Part shown: piece after piece, positions 11,809-22,975 of the stretch
Position numbering within the stretch: the stretch's first letter is position 1
Layout of the letters: each line of letters opens with the position of its first letter
Assembly (NCBI GenBank): GCA_024663395.1
Contig: JANFAH010000002.1
Span: forward strand, 992,001-1,056,000
Direction of reading: 5' to 3'
DNA: 64,000 bases
Source of the DNA: Pisolithus tinctorius
Lineage: Eukaryota; Basidiomycota; Agaricomycetes; Boletales; Pisolithaceae
The notes under the pieces: model-generated
Databases searched by the model: none
Seen by the model: the letters and a program-made list of their open reading frames with translations, nothing else
Told to the model about the DNA's origin: nothing
Program-made: the position numbers and the translations under genes

Positions 11809-13697
11809 ATGTCTTCAACATATAGACCGTCGTTTGGCCTGCCCGCCGCCAATGTTCCACCAGTCAATTACACTTTGCCAACCTCCAGTCTACCCAGTGG
11901 CCTGGACGCTACCTTGGTTTGGCCAGTCTCTTCACTCAACGAGCTGCAGACTGCTGAGGCAAGTTCGTGCGCAAGCAATGTACCCGCCGGTCACCTCAGT
12001 AGCCTGGTCACTACCTTGGCTTGGCCAGCCTCTTCACTCAACGGGCTACAGAACGCAGAGGTAAGGTCGAGCTCAAGCGACATGCCAACCGCTGGTCAAC
12101 TCAGTGGCCTGGGCACTGCCTCGACTTGGACTTCCTCCTCCCCCAACAGACTACAGAGCGACGAGCGCACAATCAACCCTGTCACCAGCTTTGTCGAGAA
12201 TGTGAAATCCTCAGCAAATAGTTCCTCCTGGCGTGCTCGGAATCCTGGGGTTCCTGTCCAACCTATCAAAGCACGAGCGCCACGCCTCCTTTTGACTGCC
12301 GAGAAATGCTCTCGCTCGTTAATGAAGGAGGACAAGGCCAAGCGAGCGAAGGAACTCCATGACGCACTCGAGAGTTTCCTCCACTCTCAGAACGCGAAGC
12401 TTGAAGCCATTGCCGCGGCCAACAACGTTACTTTTGACCACGTCAAGGGCCTCATCAACACAAAGACCAACTATCACCACAGCCGCCGCGCCATGCTACA
12501 GAATGCCCTGGTCCACGCCAAATCACTCGAAGTCAATACAGGTAAGTATACTTGACTGTACCGTTATACGAGTGCTAACAAGCAAGTCCAGATCACCCTG
12601 TTGGAGAGAAGCTACCCATGGCGCGACTTCAAGAGTTGGTCAAGGTCGATTTAGAGGTGCATCTGCTCTCACAAAGTGAAGAAGAACTACTCATCGAGAA
12701 ACTTCAAGAATATCGCGAGCTCAAGACGTGTGGCACCCACATGAACAACACTGCGACGGCATGCGATGTCAATTACACGGTAGATAGGATCACCACGGAG
12801 GTATGTCGTACTTTACTTATGAACTTCTTCGTGGTAAGGATGATCCACAGCTCGAAAACCTTCGTGACCGAACTGGCATATATGCCACATTGTTTGTCAC
12901 GCATGGCCATGTCAATGACACCATCCAGTCCACATGGACCGCGACCGACAACTCAGCAGACTTCTGGCAGGACGTCATCCAACAGCCAGTCGCTGACATC
13001 ACACGCAAGTATGAGCAGTGGGCATGTACTCAGGGTCAAAGTAAGTTCATTCGGCGTTAGGTGACAGCCGCTCAACCATAGGTCCAGATATTGTGGAGCG
13101 CGATAACCTTGCGAGCGTCAGGAAACAAGTAACCAAGACAATTTTGGATGGTCTCAGTGGGTGCCTTGGAGGAGCGTTTTCCATAACACTGCACTAAACA
13201 ACGCCACAGGACAAGCCACAAACAAGAGGAACATCGTAATGAATTATCTCAATTACGAGCGCAGTATAATCCTGGCATACAGCATCAAACTAGTTGGCTG
13301 GCCTACCGACATCAAGTTTGTTAATCCATCGAGTATCGGCGTTATATCCGAGGTGATCAGACTACGAGACGCACTCCGCTCTGGCGCATGCTTTTGGAAA
13401 AAGCTTTCGAAGCGCGAGCGACAGGAATTTTCAGCACAGTGGGAGAGCCGAGTCACCGCAGGTGAGGCAGTGCTTAAACCACGCAAGAAAAGAGCAGATG
13501 CGGGTGTATCGCGCAAGCGCAAGGCACCCAGTGGTGCGGAGCTGTCCGCAGACAAGGAGAACAGGTCGGAGGGCCCACCCAGAAAGAGGTCGCGTGGATC
13601 ACGCAAGAGAACACTCCCGAAAAGCGTTGAATTCATTCAAGACACGGATGATGATGAGACCTGGACGATTAGCTTGCGTACTCTTGCTAATACATAA
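11809..13697 (+). CDS. 564-aa conserved protein of unknown function, cargo of the KDZ element
   Basis: Five exons join in frame: 11809-12541, 12592-12800, 12851-13040, 13082-13156 and 13210-13697, with introns of 41-53 nt. Residues 1-110 hold about three imperfect repeats of a Ser/Leu-rich unit around LxWPxSSLNxLQxAE. A Lys-rich helical region (KEDKAKRAKELHDALESF) follows. Next comes a block with RTGIYATLFVTHGHVNDT, STWTATDNSADFW and RKYEQWAC, then LVGWPTDIKFVNPSSIG and LRDALRSGACFWKKLS. The C-terminus is very basic with several nuclear-localisation-like runs (RKKRADAG, RKRKAP, PRKRSRG). I know this domain order from many copies in basidiomycete genomes without a function. Location and basic tail suggest a nuclear, DNA-associated accessory protein; that is inference. 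All splice sites are intact. Confidence 0.75.
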
Positions 13698-13942
13698 TGT
13701 ATCGAGAGTTGTTATACATACAAGAAATTTGTTAAGGGTAATGTGTAATGTGTTGTGTACACTGGACAATAGTGAGCTCGCTGTAGGCAACAGCGAGCAT
13801 GGGTGGAGCGTCTGCTGTCAGTGCGTCGCCGTTGACTGCCGACGTCATACATAAATAGATACATTATGATAATTATATGATAATTATAAATACTAGCAAG
13901 TAATGGTAATGGTACTATTCATTGCTGCCAGGCCACCTGCAT
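13698..13942. repeat. Degenerate third copy of the TIR sub-repeat
   Basis: Around 13778-13850 the sequence again shows GAGCTCGC..GGCAACAGCGAGC.. and GACGTC, like the units inside the right TIR, but too diverged to be part of it. No gene is seen. Confidence 0.4.
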
Positions 13943-14538
13943 GTAAGGTAAAGAAAATGCGACGCTAATAGGTACACAGTTGAGGGAGATATATGCAAAA
14001 CACGAGCTCATCGTGGGCAACAATGAGCGCGAGGGGGCGCGAGGGGCGGCAGCTGTCACCGACAACCGCTGACGTCATAGAACTGTAAGTACAACAACAT
14101 TACAAATACATCATGTGTAGGGTAGCGCTTTCCGACATCGCTGTTCGGCGGTAGCCGGTAACAAATAGAACGGTCATGTGTTCCCGAGTAAGGTAAAGAA
14201 AGTCCGAGGCGAATTGGTACACAATTGGGGGAGATATACACAAAATACGAGCTCATCGTGGGCAACAGCGAGCGCGGGAGGGCGGCAACTGCCACCGACG
14301 TCGGCAACGAGCGCGAAGGGGCATGGGGGGGGGGGGGGGGTGGCCATTGCCACTGACGTCACATGGCATAAATAGAGTACTATTTCCTCCGGGCTACTGG
14401 AGTACTACACACTAAGTACAATTATTATTGAAGTGATATTGAAGGAGGCAGAAAGTATAGTATTTTCCCTCTATTAAGAGGGTGTCACACGCATTATTAT
14501 CACCTCTAATAAGATTGGCAGGGTGGGAATCACAGGTG
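13943..14538 (-). repeat. Right terminal inverted repeat of the KDZ element (596 bp)
   Basis: It is the reverse complement of 3921-4513. The 3-bp length difference is explained by the homopolymer run at about 14325-14340. Two transitions are visible near 14172-14177. Otherwise the arms run in register to the outer CACCTGTG. Confidence 0.92.
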
Positions 14539-14546
14539 GCTACTCC
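14539..14546 (+). repeat. Target-site duplication GCTACTCC, right copy
   Basis: Identical to 3913-3920 and adjoins the outer base of the right TIR. Confidence 0.9.
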
Positions 14547-14735
14547 ATAGTGCCAGCCTGTCGGTGGCCTTGTTCTCAACTCATGTATGCTGACGAATTT
14601 TCTTTATATAGGATCTTGTTTTTCATGATGTATGAATCGTAGTGGAGGATGAACAGCGCTTGGCAGGGTCTGTGTTTCATCGCAAGTATGTACTGGTCAA
14701 TGGCAATTTGTCTTGTTCTTCTTCTCATTCTAGGA

Positions 14736-14743
14736 TATAAAAG
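14736..14743 (+). promoter_or_regulatory. TATA box upstream of the Tnp2 gene
   Basis: TATAAAAG lies about 165 bp upstream of the first supported ATG of the Tnp2 reading frame, and an intron may lie between them (GTATGAC near 14850, TTACAG near 14899). It is the only clear TATA motif in the interval 14547-14907, which otherwise holds no gene. Confidence 0.4.
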
Positions 14744-14907
14744 CGACTGCAGCCTGCCCAGTCTTGGCCATTGCCCGTACTTGTTCTTGTGCTGTGACAC
14801 AGATATTCCTCTACTGCTTCATTTGTGAGCTCACTGTCTATCGTTCTAGGTATGACTACATAGTGGCATATGTGAATGTTGTACTAATACAATTACAGGT
14901 TGCTGTT

Positions 14908-17900
14908 ATGCCTGCCTCACCCGTCCTGAAGTGGTGCACCTGTGAAGAATGCGTCAGGGAAAATGGCAGGGGTGTTCTCATGGACTCCCATCGTTTGTTG
15001 CTGCATCTGAAACACATAAAACAGCGAAGTGAATCCCCTCAAGCAGACCCCCATACCCACCGAACACTACCTCGTGCTCTAGATAGAACTCTTCCGGAAC
15101 ATGTACTTGAATCATCAGAATTAGCCTCTCCTTCAGATGCCCTAGCTAGCCATTTAGTGGCTCTTACCATCACCAACGATGGTCCAAACTCTATGTCCCA
15201 TGCTTCTAAAATGTGGAACTCCCGTGAGGAATTCCAGCAGATGGGAGCCACTGCTGACATCCTGGCTGGTCCGCGAAACCCTATTTCTATCACTTCCAGT
15301 ATCACCCAATCTCTCCACCATCTCATGAATACATCGAGCTTCTCCTGCGCCCCCACAAGTGCTCAGCCACCATTATTGACTGCCAAAGCCATTCCACACG
15401 ATACCTGTCCTCAGATCAGGAATGTTTGTCAGCAAACTAGCAGGGCTATGAAGGTTTTATCAAATATTGACTCCCGAATACAAAGATGTTCCCGCCTTCT
15501 GCTGGATGGACAAAGTTTTACTACCATCAGCAGAGAACTTAGTCTGCTCTGCCAGGCAACCAATGACATAAAGTGCCATGCCAATTGCATAGTTGTGCGC
15601 AAGAGAGTGGTCATTGAAACTATGGATGAGCTAGAATCCATATTCAAAAGTAGGCCTGTGACACCATCCCCTGAAGACTTTCAGCCTGTACCTTTCGTGG
15701 CCGGTGTGTAGTGATTCTAGCCCTAGCCCTAGCTCTGAACTCAAGGTGACATTTCTGGCAGATGACCAATATTGCTCTCCCGTCAATCATATGGACACTA
15801 TCACACAAGTCACACTGGTCATTGGCGTCATCTGCAGTATAGTAATGGATGTCGGTACTCGGGCAGGCAACTTTATCATGAACGCCCTTTCCCTTCTACT
15901 GTTCCTCACCTTCAAGGATACCAGTGGACAGCTTAGTGTCTCTCATGAAAACATCCTCGCACAAATCCCATCGTCTATCACCAGCGCCCTCGGCAAATTC
16001 AAGCTCATGGGTAACACCATTCCTTATGCTATCTGCAGTTGTCATTGTACATATGCACCAACATATGCGAATGACTCCAAGATTGCAAGTTACCCCCCCC
16101 ACTGTACCAATTGTCCTACACCCGAGACTGTCTGTGGTGAACCGCTGCTGGATGAACATTCTGATGGTCAGCTTCATCCCAAGAAAGTTTTTCTGTACCA
16201 TGACTTCAAAGACTACCTCGCCGGCCTCCTTTCCCATCGTGACATCGAAATTATGATGGACACAGCTTGTGATGACCTCGCAAAGTCGCTCCACTTGTCA
16301 CCACCTCGCTTTGTCATGAATCCCTTTGAAGCTGAGTTCCTCTGCCAGTTTACAGGTCCCCAACCAGGTAAACTCTTCATTGACAGGGGAGATGAAGGCC
16401 ACTATGCTTTTGCGCTACATGTCGATTTCTTCAACCCAGAGGGGATGCGTCAGCATGGGGCGACTGTATCTTCAGGAATCATATCCATGGCTTGCCTTAA
16501 TTTACCGCTGGACATCCGCTACAAGCCAGAAAACCTATACTTAGCTGGTACGTTCTCATTCACAAGAGTGTCCGGAGAATGAACACTCATGTTCAGCAGG
16601 TATTATTCCTGGCCCGAAACAGCCATCCCTAGAAAAACTTAATCATTACATACATCCCTTGATTGACGACTTGCTCGTTGCTTGGGAATGTGGCATCTGC
16701 TTCTCAAAAACAGCTAAATTCCCTGATGGTCGGGTCACTCGCAGTGCCATTGCACTCGTCATGTGTGATCTTCCTGCTGCTCGTCATCTGGCAGCACTCG
16801 CTGGCATCGGCAGCCACTTTTTCTGCAGTGTGTGCGATTGCTATCATAAGAATAACTATGGTAGAGTTGACTGTGAGCATTGGGCTCCCCGGGATCAAGA
16901 TAAACTTCGTTTTCATGCTGAGCAATGGCAGGATGCAGTCTCATCTGCAGACTGAGAGTGACTCTTCAAAGATCATGGTGTACGCTACTCGGAACTTTGG
17001 CATCTTCCTTACTGGGATCCCACACGTCAACTCGTCATCGATTCAATGCATTGCATTCTGGAGGGGCTGGTCCAACACCACGTATGCACTCTGTTGGGGT
17101 TATCTACAGAAGATTCAGTGACAACAACCTCGAAATTCCCTGCCTTCCACCACGACTTCATCCAAGCTGACCCAACCACTACCTCGCTGACTCGGAAGGA
17201 AATCATTCAAGTATCTGCGATTCATACACTGCTCGTTTCTCTGATATCTTCACAAGACACACCTCTGGCTTCAGTGTTCACAACTCTTCAGGAATCACTC
17301 TACCACAAAAACTTCAACACGCTCAAATTTGTCTGTCAGAGTCTGGGCTGTGCACCATTGAAGACTGGCAGAGTGTATAAGATTGCTTATGCCAAAGCTT
17401 TAGTTGAATGGGTGAGGTGTCATCTTTCTTCCACAAAGATTGTGATTGTTTATAGTCTTCTTAGTGCCAAATGATGCCATTGTTTTCCAGTGTGCAAAAG
17501 CATGTATGAGATCGCTATGACACAACAAAGATCTTAGGTTGCATCCGCAATGTTATACGGAAGACAGTACTGCCATCGTGGTTCAGTTCAGCGCCAGCTA
17601 ACTTTGGCCATCCATCCGCTGGAACAATTAAAGCAGATGAGTGGCAGACACTCATCACTGTTCATATCCCTCTTGCCCTCATCAGCTTGTGGGGAGCACC
17701 TGATGTCAATGAACTGAAGCCAGGTGACAAGTTTATTCTGGATCATACTATGGACCTCGTTTCCCTGGTCAACATCGCATGCTCCCGGATAATGAGTACT
17801 CAAAGGGCTAATGCATACTGCTCGTACATTGCATGTTACGTCAGGAACCTGAAACAAGTACATCTGACATTCAACTTGCATCCAAATCATCATGCTGCCT

Positions 17901-18729
17901 TTCATATATATGACTACCTTATCCTTTTTGGACCCATCCATTCATGGTGGACCTTTCCTTTCGAGTGCTTAATCAGTGTTCTCCAGCATCTCCCCACCAA
18001 CCACAAATCCGGTGAGTCAAACAATGTCAATTTCGGGAAGACATTATTCTCATTTCATACAGGTGAATTGGAGGCAACAATGCTATGTTCCTATCTCAGG
18101 GGTGCACGCCTCCACAGCTGGCTCTCCTGCCCGGATTGTCCCAATGCAGTCCAAGAATGCAAGGTCCTCTTAGATCATGCTTATAGCAATGACAATGAAT
18201 ATGACTCTGATTGTTCCCAGATGAGGAAGTCAACCGCTACCCCTCCAGACCTGTACAACTTGATTCATAAACAGGATGTGATGCTGCAGGCCCATATCAG
18301 ATATGGCGGAGTGGTCTATAGCTGCATTGCCACTCATGTAGGAAACTCTCTGATTATGTTTCACCCATCATGTGATGGATTTCACTTCTGGTTCCTGTGG
18401 TACTTGCTCTGATTCACCTGTCAGGCAACCGATCTTTGCCTCCAGTTCCTGCGAGCATCAAATACATATACAAACAGGATGGACAGTCCACATTTGCTGT
18501 CTGCCGGCAGTGTCCCCTGGTTTTGAACAAAGGCACAAATGACCCCTTTGCATGCTACCCACATTTCCCAGCAAAGACCTACAGCCGCATGCTTTCCACA
18601 ACACTGGAGAAAGTTGAGGTATCATGGGTTATGAGTCACTGCACACGGTGGCCAATATCTGATGACCGTGTTGTCATTCTTACATTGAGTCGAGTGAGTG
18701 AAGCTCTGTCTCATGCCACTCTGATTTGA
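14908..18729 (+). pseudogene. Tnp2-family (CACTA/EnSpm-like) transposase, decayed
   Basis: Transposase of the plant-type En/Spm Tnp2 superfamily as found in basidiomycetes. The N-terminal exon (14908-15709) begins with a CTCEEC knuckle. The next segment, overlapping in a +1 frame from 15704, carries FLYHDFKDYLAGLLS, NPEGMRQHGA, LNLPLDIRYK and ENLYLAG. Then come WECGICFSKT, CDLPAARHLAALAGIGSHFF and HGVRYSELWHLPYWDPTRQL. SMHCILEGLVQHH is near 17040-17080, PNHHAAFHIYD and HSWWTFPFE near 17880-17960, and YPHFPAKTYS..WVMSHCTRWP near 18550-18650. At least one intron (18011-18062) is clear. Two TGA codons between 16950 and 16966 and several frame changes break the gene. The order of domains is complete, so this is a full-length dead copy. 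Confidence 0.8.
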
Positions 18730-18845
18730 CTGTTGAATTCTTGCAATGATAGGACTGACAAATGTCAAGGCATCATGGAAAAAAATTTGTAGGATCTACT
18801 TAGGGAAATATGATGACCATGTAACAATAGCTATGATAATTATAG

Positions 18846-18934
18846 GATGATCACGCTGGGCGACTGTTTTGTGACGACAGGGTGATCATTGGGCGATGAA
18901 CAGGTGACTGTTGGGCGATTAGTATAGACAGTGG
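18846..18934 (+). repeat. Possible subterminal repeats and right end of the Tnp2 element
   Basis: Three related GGGCGA units (GGGCGACTGT, GGGCGATGAACAGG, TGTTGGGCGATTAG) lie just downstream of the transposase, and the block ends in CAGTG, the expected right end of a CACTA element. I could not find a matching left end, which may have been lost. Confidence 0.3.
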
Positions 18935-19336
18935 CGAAACTTCAAGTGCAAGCATGTGTAGGAACACTAATTCTAGACTTGAAGTAAAATCTGTTACTGG
19001 AATTTTGGCAGCACTTTGTGTATTGTCAGTTATGCAAATTAGGACAAAACTTAAAGTTTCACCCCACACTGCATGTGTTGACATAACTTCCTATCTTGGA
19101 CAACATCTGCTATTCATCCATACTTATTGTTTACACAATGATTAGATGTTCACTCTGACTTCAAACCTGAGCAAACATGTAGAAAAGGATCTAAACTTCA
19201 AGTATGGATTTTTTCAGTATGCCATCACAAACTCTAAGTGTGAGATTGACATATTGTATTACATATAACAGGGTACTATATAGTGGAAAACTTGCTGTGT
19301 AAGCCCTTTGCATCTTTCTTTCTCATCCTAGCCATC
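18935..19336. other. No gene seen
   Basis: AT-rich interval. A tract with TACTATATAG lies about 65 bp upstream of the next gene and resembles the GGTACTGAAC tract before the related gene at 27340. Confidence 0.35.
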
Positions 19337-20426
19337 ATGTCTGAATCGAGGCTGATCACCATGACAGACAAGAACGATGAAGGCTGGGTCGTCATCAACT
19401 GGACCCAGGTGTTGGATGACACCATTCAATATGACACCGATGATGAGGAGGAAGTGATGAAGGCCAAGTTGAAGGAAAGGAAGAGGCAAAAGGCAGCAGA
19501 GCAAGCCCAGCAGGAAGAGCAGGTGTGACTGGAGGCCAAGAGAGCGGAGAGGGAGCGGATTGAGGCTGAGAGGGCTGAGAAGGAGAAGGCTGAGGCTGAG
19601 AAGGCAGCATGGGAGGCCAAGGAGAGGAGAGTATGCGAAGAGGAGGAAAGGCAGGAGGCCAAGTGCAAGTGCAAGGCCAAGGCCAGCAAGAGTGATGAAG
19701 CTGGCACTGGGGGCACTAGTGGTGAGGCTGGGGGTGAAGTGAAAAGGGTGGTGATGGACCCTGGGTGAGTATTTTTTTCTACCACCTGCACTCTTTTCAT
19801 CTAACATCCTCTAGTTGTACCCATTGCACTCAGGTGCAGGTCATCTGTGAGTTCCTCATAGATGGCAACAAGAAAAGGGTTGCCTGCATGCACTGCAACC
19901 AATCCAAAGGCAAGTGCCAGTGGGGGACAGGAAGGACACTGAGGCTGTTCCTAAGGCTGGGAGGACTGACAAGGGGAAGAAGCAGAAAGCTGAGGAGGAG
20001 AATTCCAAGGAAGGGCCCAGCAACCAGAAGTGGGCAAGGACAAGTGTGAGACCGACCAAGGTCTTGGACCTTGATGAGCTTGAGGCCAGCAGGAGTGGGA
20101 TGAAAGAGGCCGGCATGGCCAGGTACTCGGGCTTGGAGAACAAGCTTGAGCGACTGATCAAGGCCACAGGGCTGATTGCCAACAATTTGGCCAGCCTTTT
20201 CGAACTCCACAAGACCATGGTTGAAAACTCAGGCTGCATAGCTGATGTGCTCAAGTCGATACTTGACGAATTGTATGGCTTTGGGATGGCGGTATCCCCT
20301 TTGGACTTGGGTTCATCCAAGCTTGACTCTGATGAGTTGCACAAGGAAGCAGAGTGGTTGAAAGACCACAGCAAGGATGAAGAGGAGTCTGAGGGAGAAG
20401 ATGAGAGTATGGCCAAGGCTGAGTAG
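19337..20426 (+). pseudogene. Coiled-coil protein with six-cysteine Zn2Cys6-like cluster (relative of the antisense gene of element B)
   Basis: Starts at ATG 19337. Exon 1 (to 19764) encodes an acidic N-terminus (NWTQVLDDTIQYDTDDEEE) and a long charged coiled coil. It has an in-frame TGA at 19526, where CGA is likely. The intron 19765-19814 is clean. Exon 2 opens with CTHCTQVQVICEF and VACMHCNQSKGKC, giving the pattern C-x2-C-x6-C-x13-C-x2-C-x6-C, close to fungal Zn2Cys6 clusters. A one-base change in a G run near 19922 shifts the frame. The rest is a Lys-rich segment, a helix (SGLENKLERLIKATGLIANN) and an acidic tail. The same domain order is found at 27340-28542. Its own element has been disrupted by the neighbouring LTR. 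Confidence 0.6.
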
Positions 20427-20499
20427 AAACCATAGCATAATGCCTTTGTTGTTTCTCCTGTGAATATCATGTGTGGTGTCTGGTGTCCAATCTCGGTCT

Positions 20500-21021
20500 T
20501 GTTGTCAAAGTCAGACAACACCCCTGGCTCCTTCTTAGGGCGGAGTTGGAGCGGGTTGGGCTGTGGAGTACAGCGGTCAAAGTCCGAAGCAAATCCAACC
20601 ACTGGGTGGTGAGATATTCATCGAACAGTGAGTGGAGGGGTATGAAGGAAAGTTTCGGAGGCTGAGGTCGGAGTTGGAGCCAGAGATCAGAGGTCAGAGG
20701 TTGGATGAGAGGGCATTGGGTTCAGCTAGTGCACTGCCCCCTTGCACAAGCTCAGCCCTCATATTTCAGAGGTGGAGCAGACTCAAAGGGAGTGGAGACA
20801 AAACTCCAGAGGGGACTGAGAGGGAGTCGAAGGTGGGGACTTTATTCAATATTCGTACTGATTACATCGGAGTACTACATGGCCTTATATACAATGTAGG
20901 TCAAGGGTGGTGCAGTACGGAATGTAAACCAATAAGTGTAAAGTGGGTTAGAGTCCTTCCGACACAAGGGATAGAGGGTAGGGATGATGGGGACCTTAAC
21001 TGAGACAAGGAAACTACTACA
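20500..21021 (-). repeat. Partial LTR of gypsy copy C
   Basis: On the minus strand it contains TATATAAGG (20883-20891) and AATAAAG downstream, and ends around 20500 near TTGACAACA. The block around 20720-20780 matches the LTR of element B in the same relative orientation. Its 5' part is fused directly to pol near 21021 at GTAGTAGTTTCCTTGTCTCA, a tract also present inside the LTR of element A (36384-36404). Borders are approximate. Confidence 0.6.
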
Positions 21022-22860
21022 ATGAGGACCGATGCATTGGTCTCAATGGTGATGGGGACTCTGGGGATGAAATGAGTTAAGACTGGCACAGTGGTGAAGG
21101 CGGCCTTGAGGTTGTTGAATGACCAGTGGCACTCCTCAGAGAAGTTCCAAGGAGCCCCCTTGCAGGTAAGCTGAGTCAGTGGTACAATGATGTCCGAATA
21201 ATTAAAGATAAACTGGTGGTAGAAGTTTGCGAAGCCAAGGAAGGATTGTATGTCCTTGACCTTGCGAGGCTCAGGCCAGTCACAGATGGTCTGGACCTTT
21301 TCCTTGGACATCGTGAGGCCGGCAGGGGAGAGGTGGAACCCAAGGTATTCGACTGAGTCCAAGTGAAACTCACATTTCTCCAGCTTCACATAAAGGCCAT
21401 GAAGCTGAAGCCAGTGGAACACCTCTTGGACATGCTGTTTGTGAGACTCCTTATCTCCAGAGCAGATTAAAATGTCATCCAGGTAGACGACCACACAGAC
21501 ATCTAACATATCCACGAAGATAGTGTTGACACAATGCTGGAAAGTGGCTGGGGCATTGGTGAGGCCAAAGGGCATCACTAACCACTTGTAGGATCCATAC
21601 TGAGTCTGGAAGGCGGTCTTCCATTCATCACCTGGGGCAATCCGGACGAGATGGTAAGCATGCCAAAGATCAATCTTAGTATAGATTTTGGCTTGGCTGG
21701 GTGAGTCCAAGAGGTCAGAGATGAGTGGTAGCAGGTATTGGTCTTTCTTAGTGATCTTGTTGAGGCTGGGGAAGTCTACACAAAGCCAGAGGGAGCTGTC
21801 CTTCTTTTTGACAAAAAGGACCAGTGCAGCATAGGGGGAAGAGGTAGGTCGAATGAATCTGGTAGTAAGGTTTTCATCAATGAAAGTCCAGAGAGCTTGC
21901 AGCTCAACCAGGGACAGCAAATAGATGGTGCTGAGAGGCAGGGTTGTTCCTTCTTCGAGCTCTATCTTCAGGTTGTACTCCTAGTGTGGTGGGAGTGCCA
22001 AGGCCTTGGCCTTGCTGAATACATCAGCAAAATCATGGTACTCTTCTGGGACATTGGGTAAGGCTGGAGGAGAGGTAGCCAAGGCTGATCAGGCTTGAGC
22101 TGAGTCCAAGGGGCAGAGTTGAAGTTGGAACTGGACAGACCCTTCTAGTTTGCAGGTGTGCACAAAGGCAGCTGCATTGATTAGGGAAACCACAGGGGCC
22201 TTCAGGGGGGTGTGAGCCAGGGAGTTGGAGACTGGTACAGATGGTGCAAGGCTGGGTTGGTCACTAGGACCAGGGTCAGGAAGGCTGGTGGGAACCAGGC
22301 TTACAGGGGCTGTTGACAGGGTTGGCATTCCTTGTGTAGGAGTCCAGAAAGTAATACTGCTCAATACCCAGTCAATCAATGGATTGTATTGGGTGAGCCA
22401 GTTATGCCCAAGAACTACTTTACACTCAGAATCCAATGGGGCAAGATACAGGGTTACTGGTGTGGCATTGCCAGATGTGAAGCAGATGTTGACATCTACT
22501 GCTTGGGTTATAGTGAAGGTGGATGTTCCATCAAAAAGCCAGAGTTGGATTGGTGAGACCGAGTAAGGGGTAAATGAATGTTGATTAGCAAATTGATTAT
22601 CTATAAAACAGTGTGTGGAACTGGAGTCCACTAGAGTACAAAGCCAAGGTAAATCATGGTTTTCTATAGTGATGTATGGGGTTAAAGAATTTGGACTGGA
22701 AAGAGCAGACATGTTGAGACAAGCCTCCAAGTCTGCACAACTGGAGTCAACACAGCTCCCAGATTGTGCAGAGTCCTGGGAGCTGCTACCTATTTTTTTG
22801 TCTCAGGGGTAGAACCTGACCCTGAGGCTGGTACGGCCTCAGTGGTAGCCACTGTGAGTC
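21022..22860 (-). pseudogene. Ty3/gypsy copy C: gag tail, protease and reverse transcriptase, deleted
   Basis: Reads on the minus strand. The gag tail is followed by a slippery site and TAG (22790-22792). Pol continues in -1 frame to NMSALSSPNSL and the protease with VDSSSTHCFID near 22620. RT has FVKKKD, KIDLWHAYHL, YGSYKWLVMPFGLTNAPATF and an intact YLDD, then GFHLSPAGLTMS and DIQSFLGFANFYHQF. It breaks at the RNase H start (ETNAS) and joins an LTR-internal sequence, so RNase H, integrase and chromodomain are lost. A TGA separates protease and RT near 22089, and TGG (Trp) stands for the usual Arg in SLWLCVD and DLWHAYH. Confidence 0.85.
22732..22799 (-). promoter_or_regulatory. Predicted -1 frameshift signal of copy C (slippery site plus pseudoknot)
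   Basis: Heptamer AAAAAAA (22799-22793) lies in gag phase A_AAA_AAA and directly precedes TAG. After 7 nt comes stem 1: CAGCTCCCAG (22785-22776) pairs with CTGGGAGCTG (22762-22753), ten perfect pairs. The loop segment TCTGCACAA (22772-22764) pairs with TTGTGCAGA (22740-22732), nine pairs. The third loop is 12 nt. Reading in -1 after the heptamer runs without stop into the protease frame. Confidence 0.75.
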
Positions 22861-22975
22861 AAAGTGAGGTTCAGTGGTGGAAACCAACCAAAACCAACAC
22901 AAAAGACAAAAAGAGCGAGTGGTGGTGTGCCTATGCAGTACCTAGATGGTAGAACCTTTGATTTGGGTGGGTTTT

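Larger units (their letters stand above)
3921..14538 (-). mobile_element. Complete KDZ-superfamily DNA transposon, 10,618 bp
   Basis: The element starts and ends with CACCTGTGATTCCCACC in inverted orientation and is bounded by the direct repeat GCTACTCC. It has long terminal inverted repeats and four spliced genes: the transposase (minus), a viroplasmin-domain gene (plus), a small gene (minus) and a 564-aa gene (plus). The two arms differ mainly in one homopolymer run (13 C against 16 G) and in a few transitions, so the insertion is fairly young. The only clear lesion is one TGA in the transposase. Strand is given by the transposase. Confidence 0.92.

Noticed and set aside
18930..18934. Firm right end of a CACTA element
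   Set aside because: CAGTG alone is too short and no matching left terminus or target duplication was found; kept only as a low-confidence feature.
19328..19807. Long Leu-rich minus-strand frame resembling membrane segments
   Set aside because: It is again the complement of a charged coiled coil on the plus strand.
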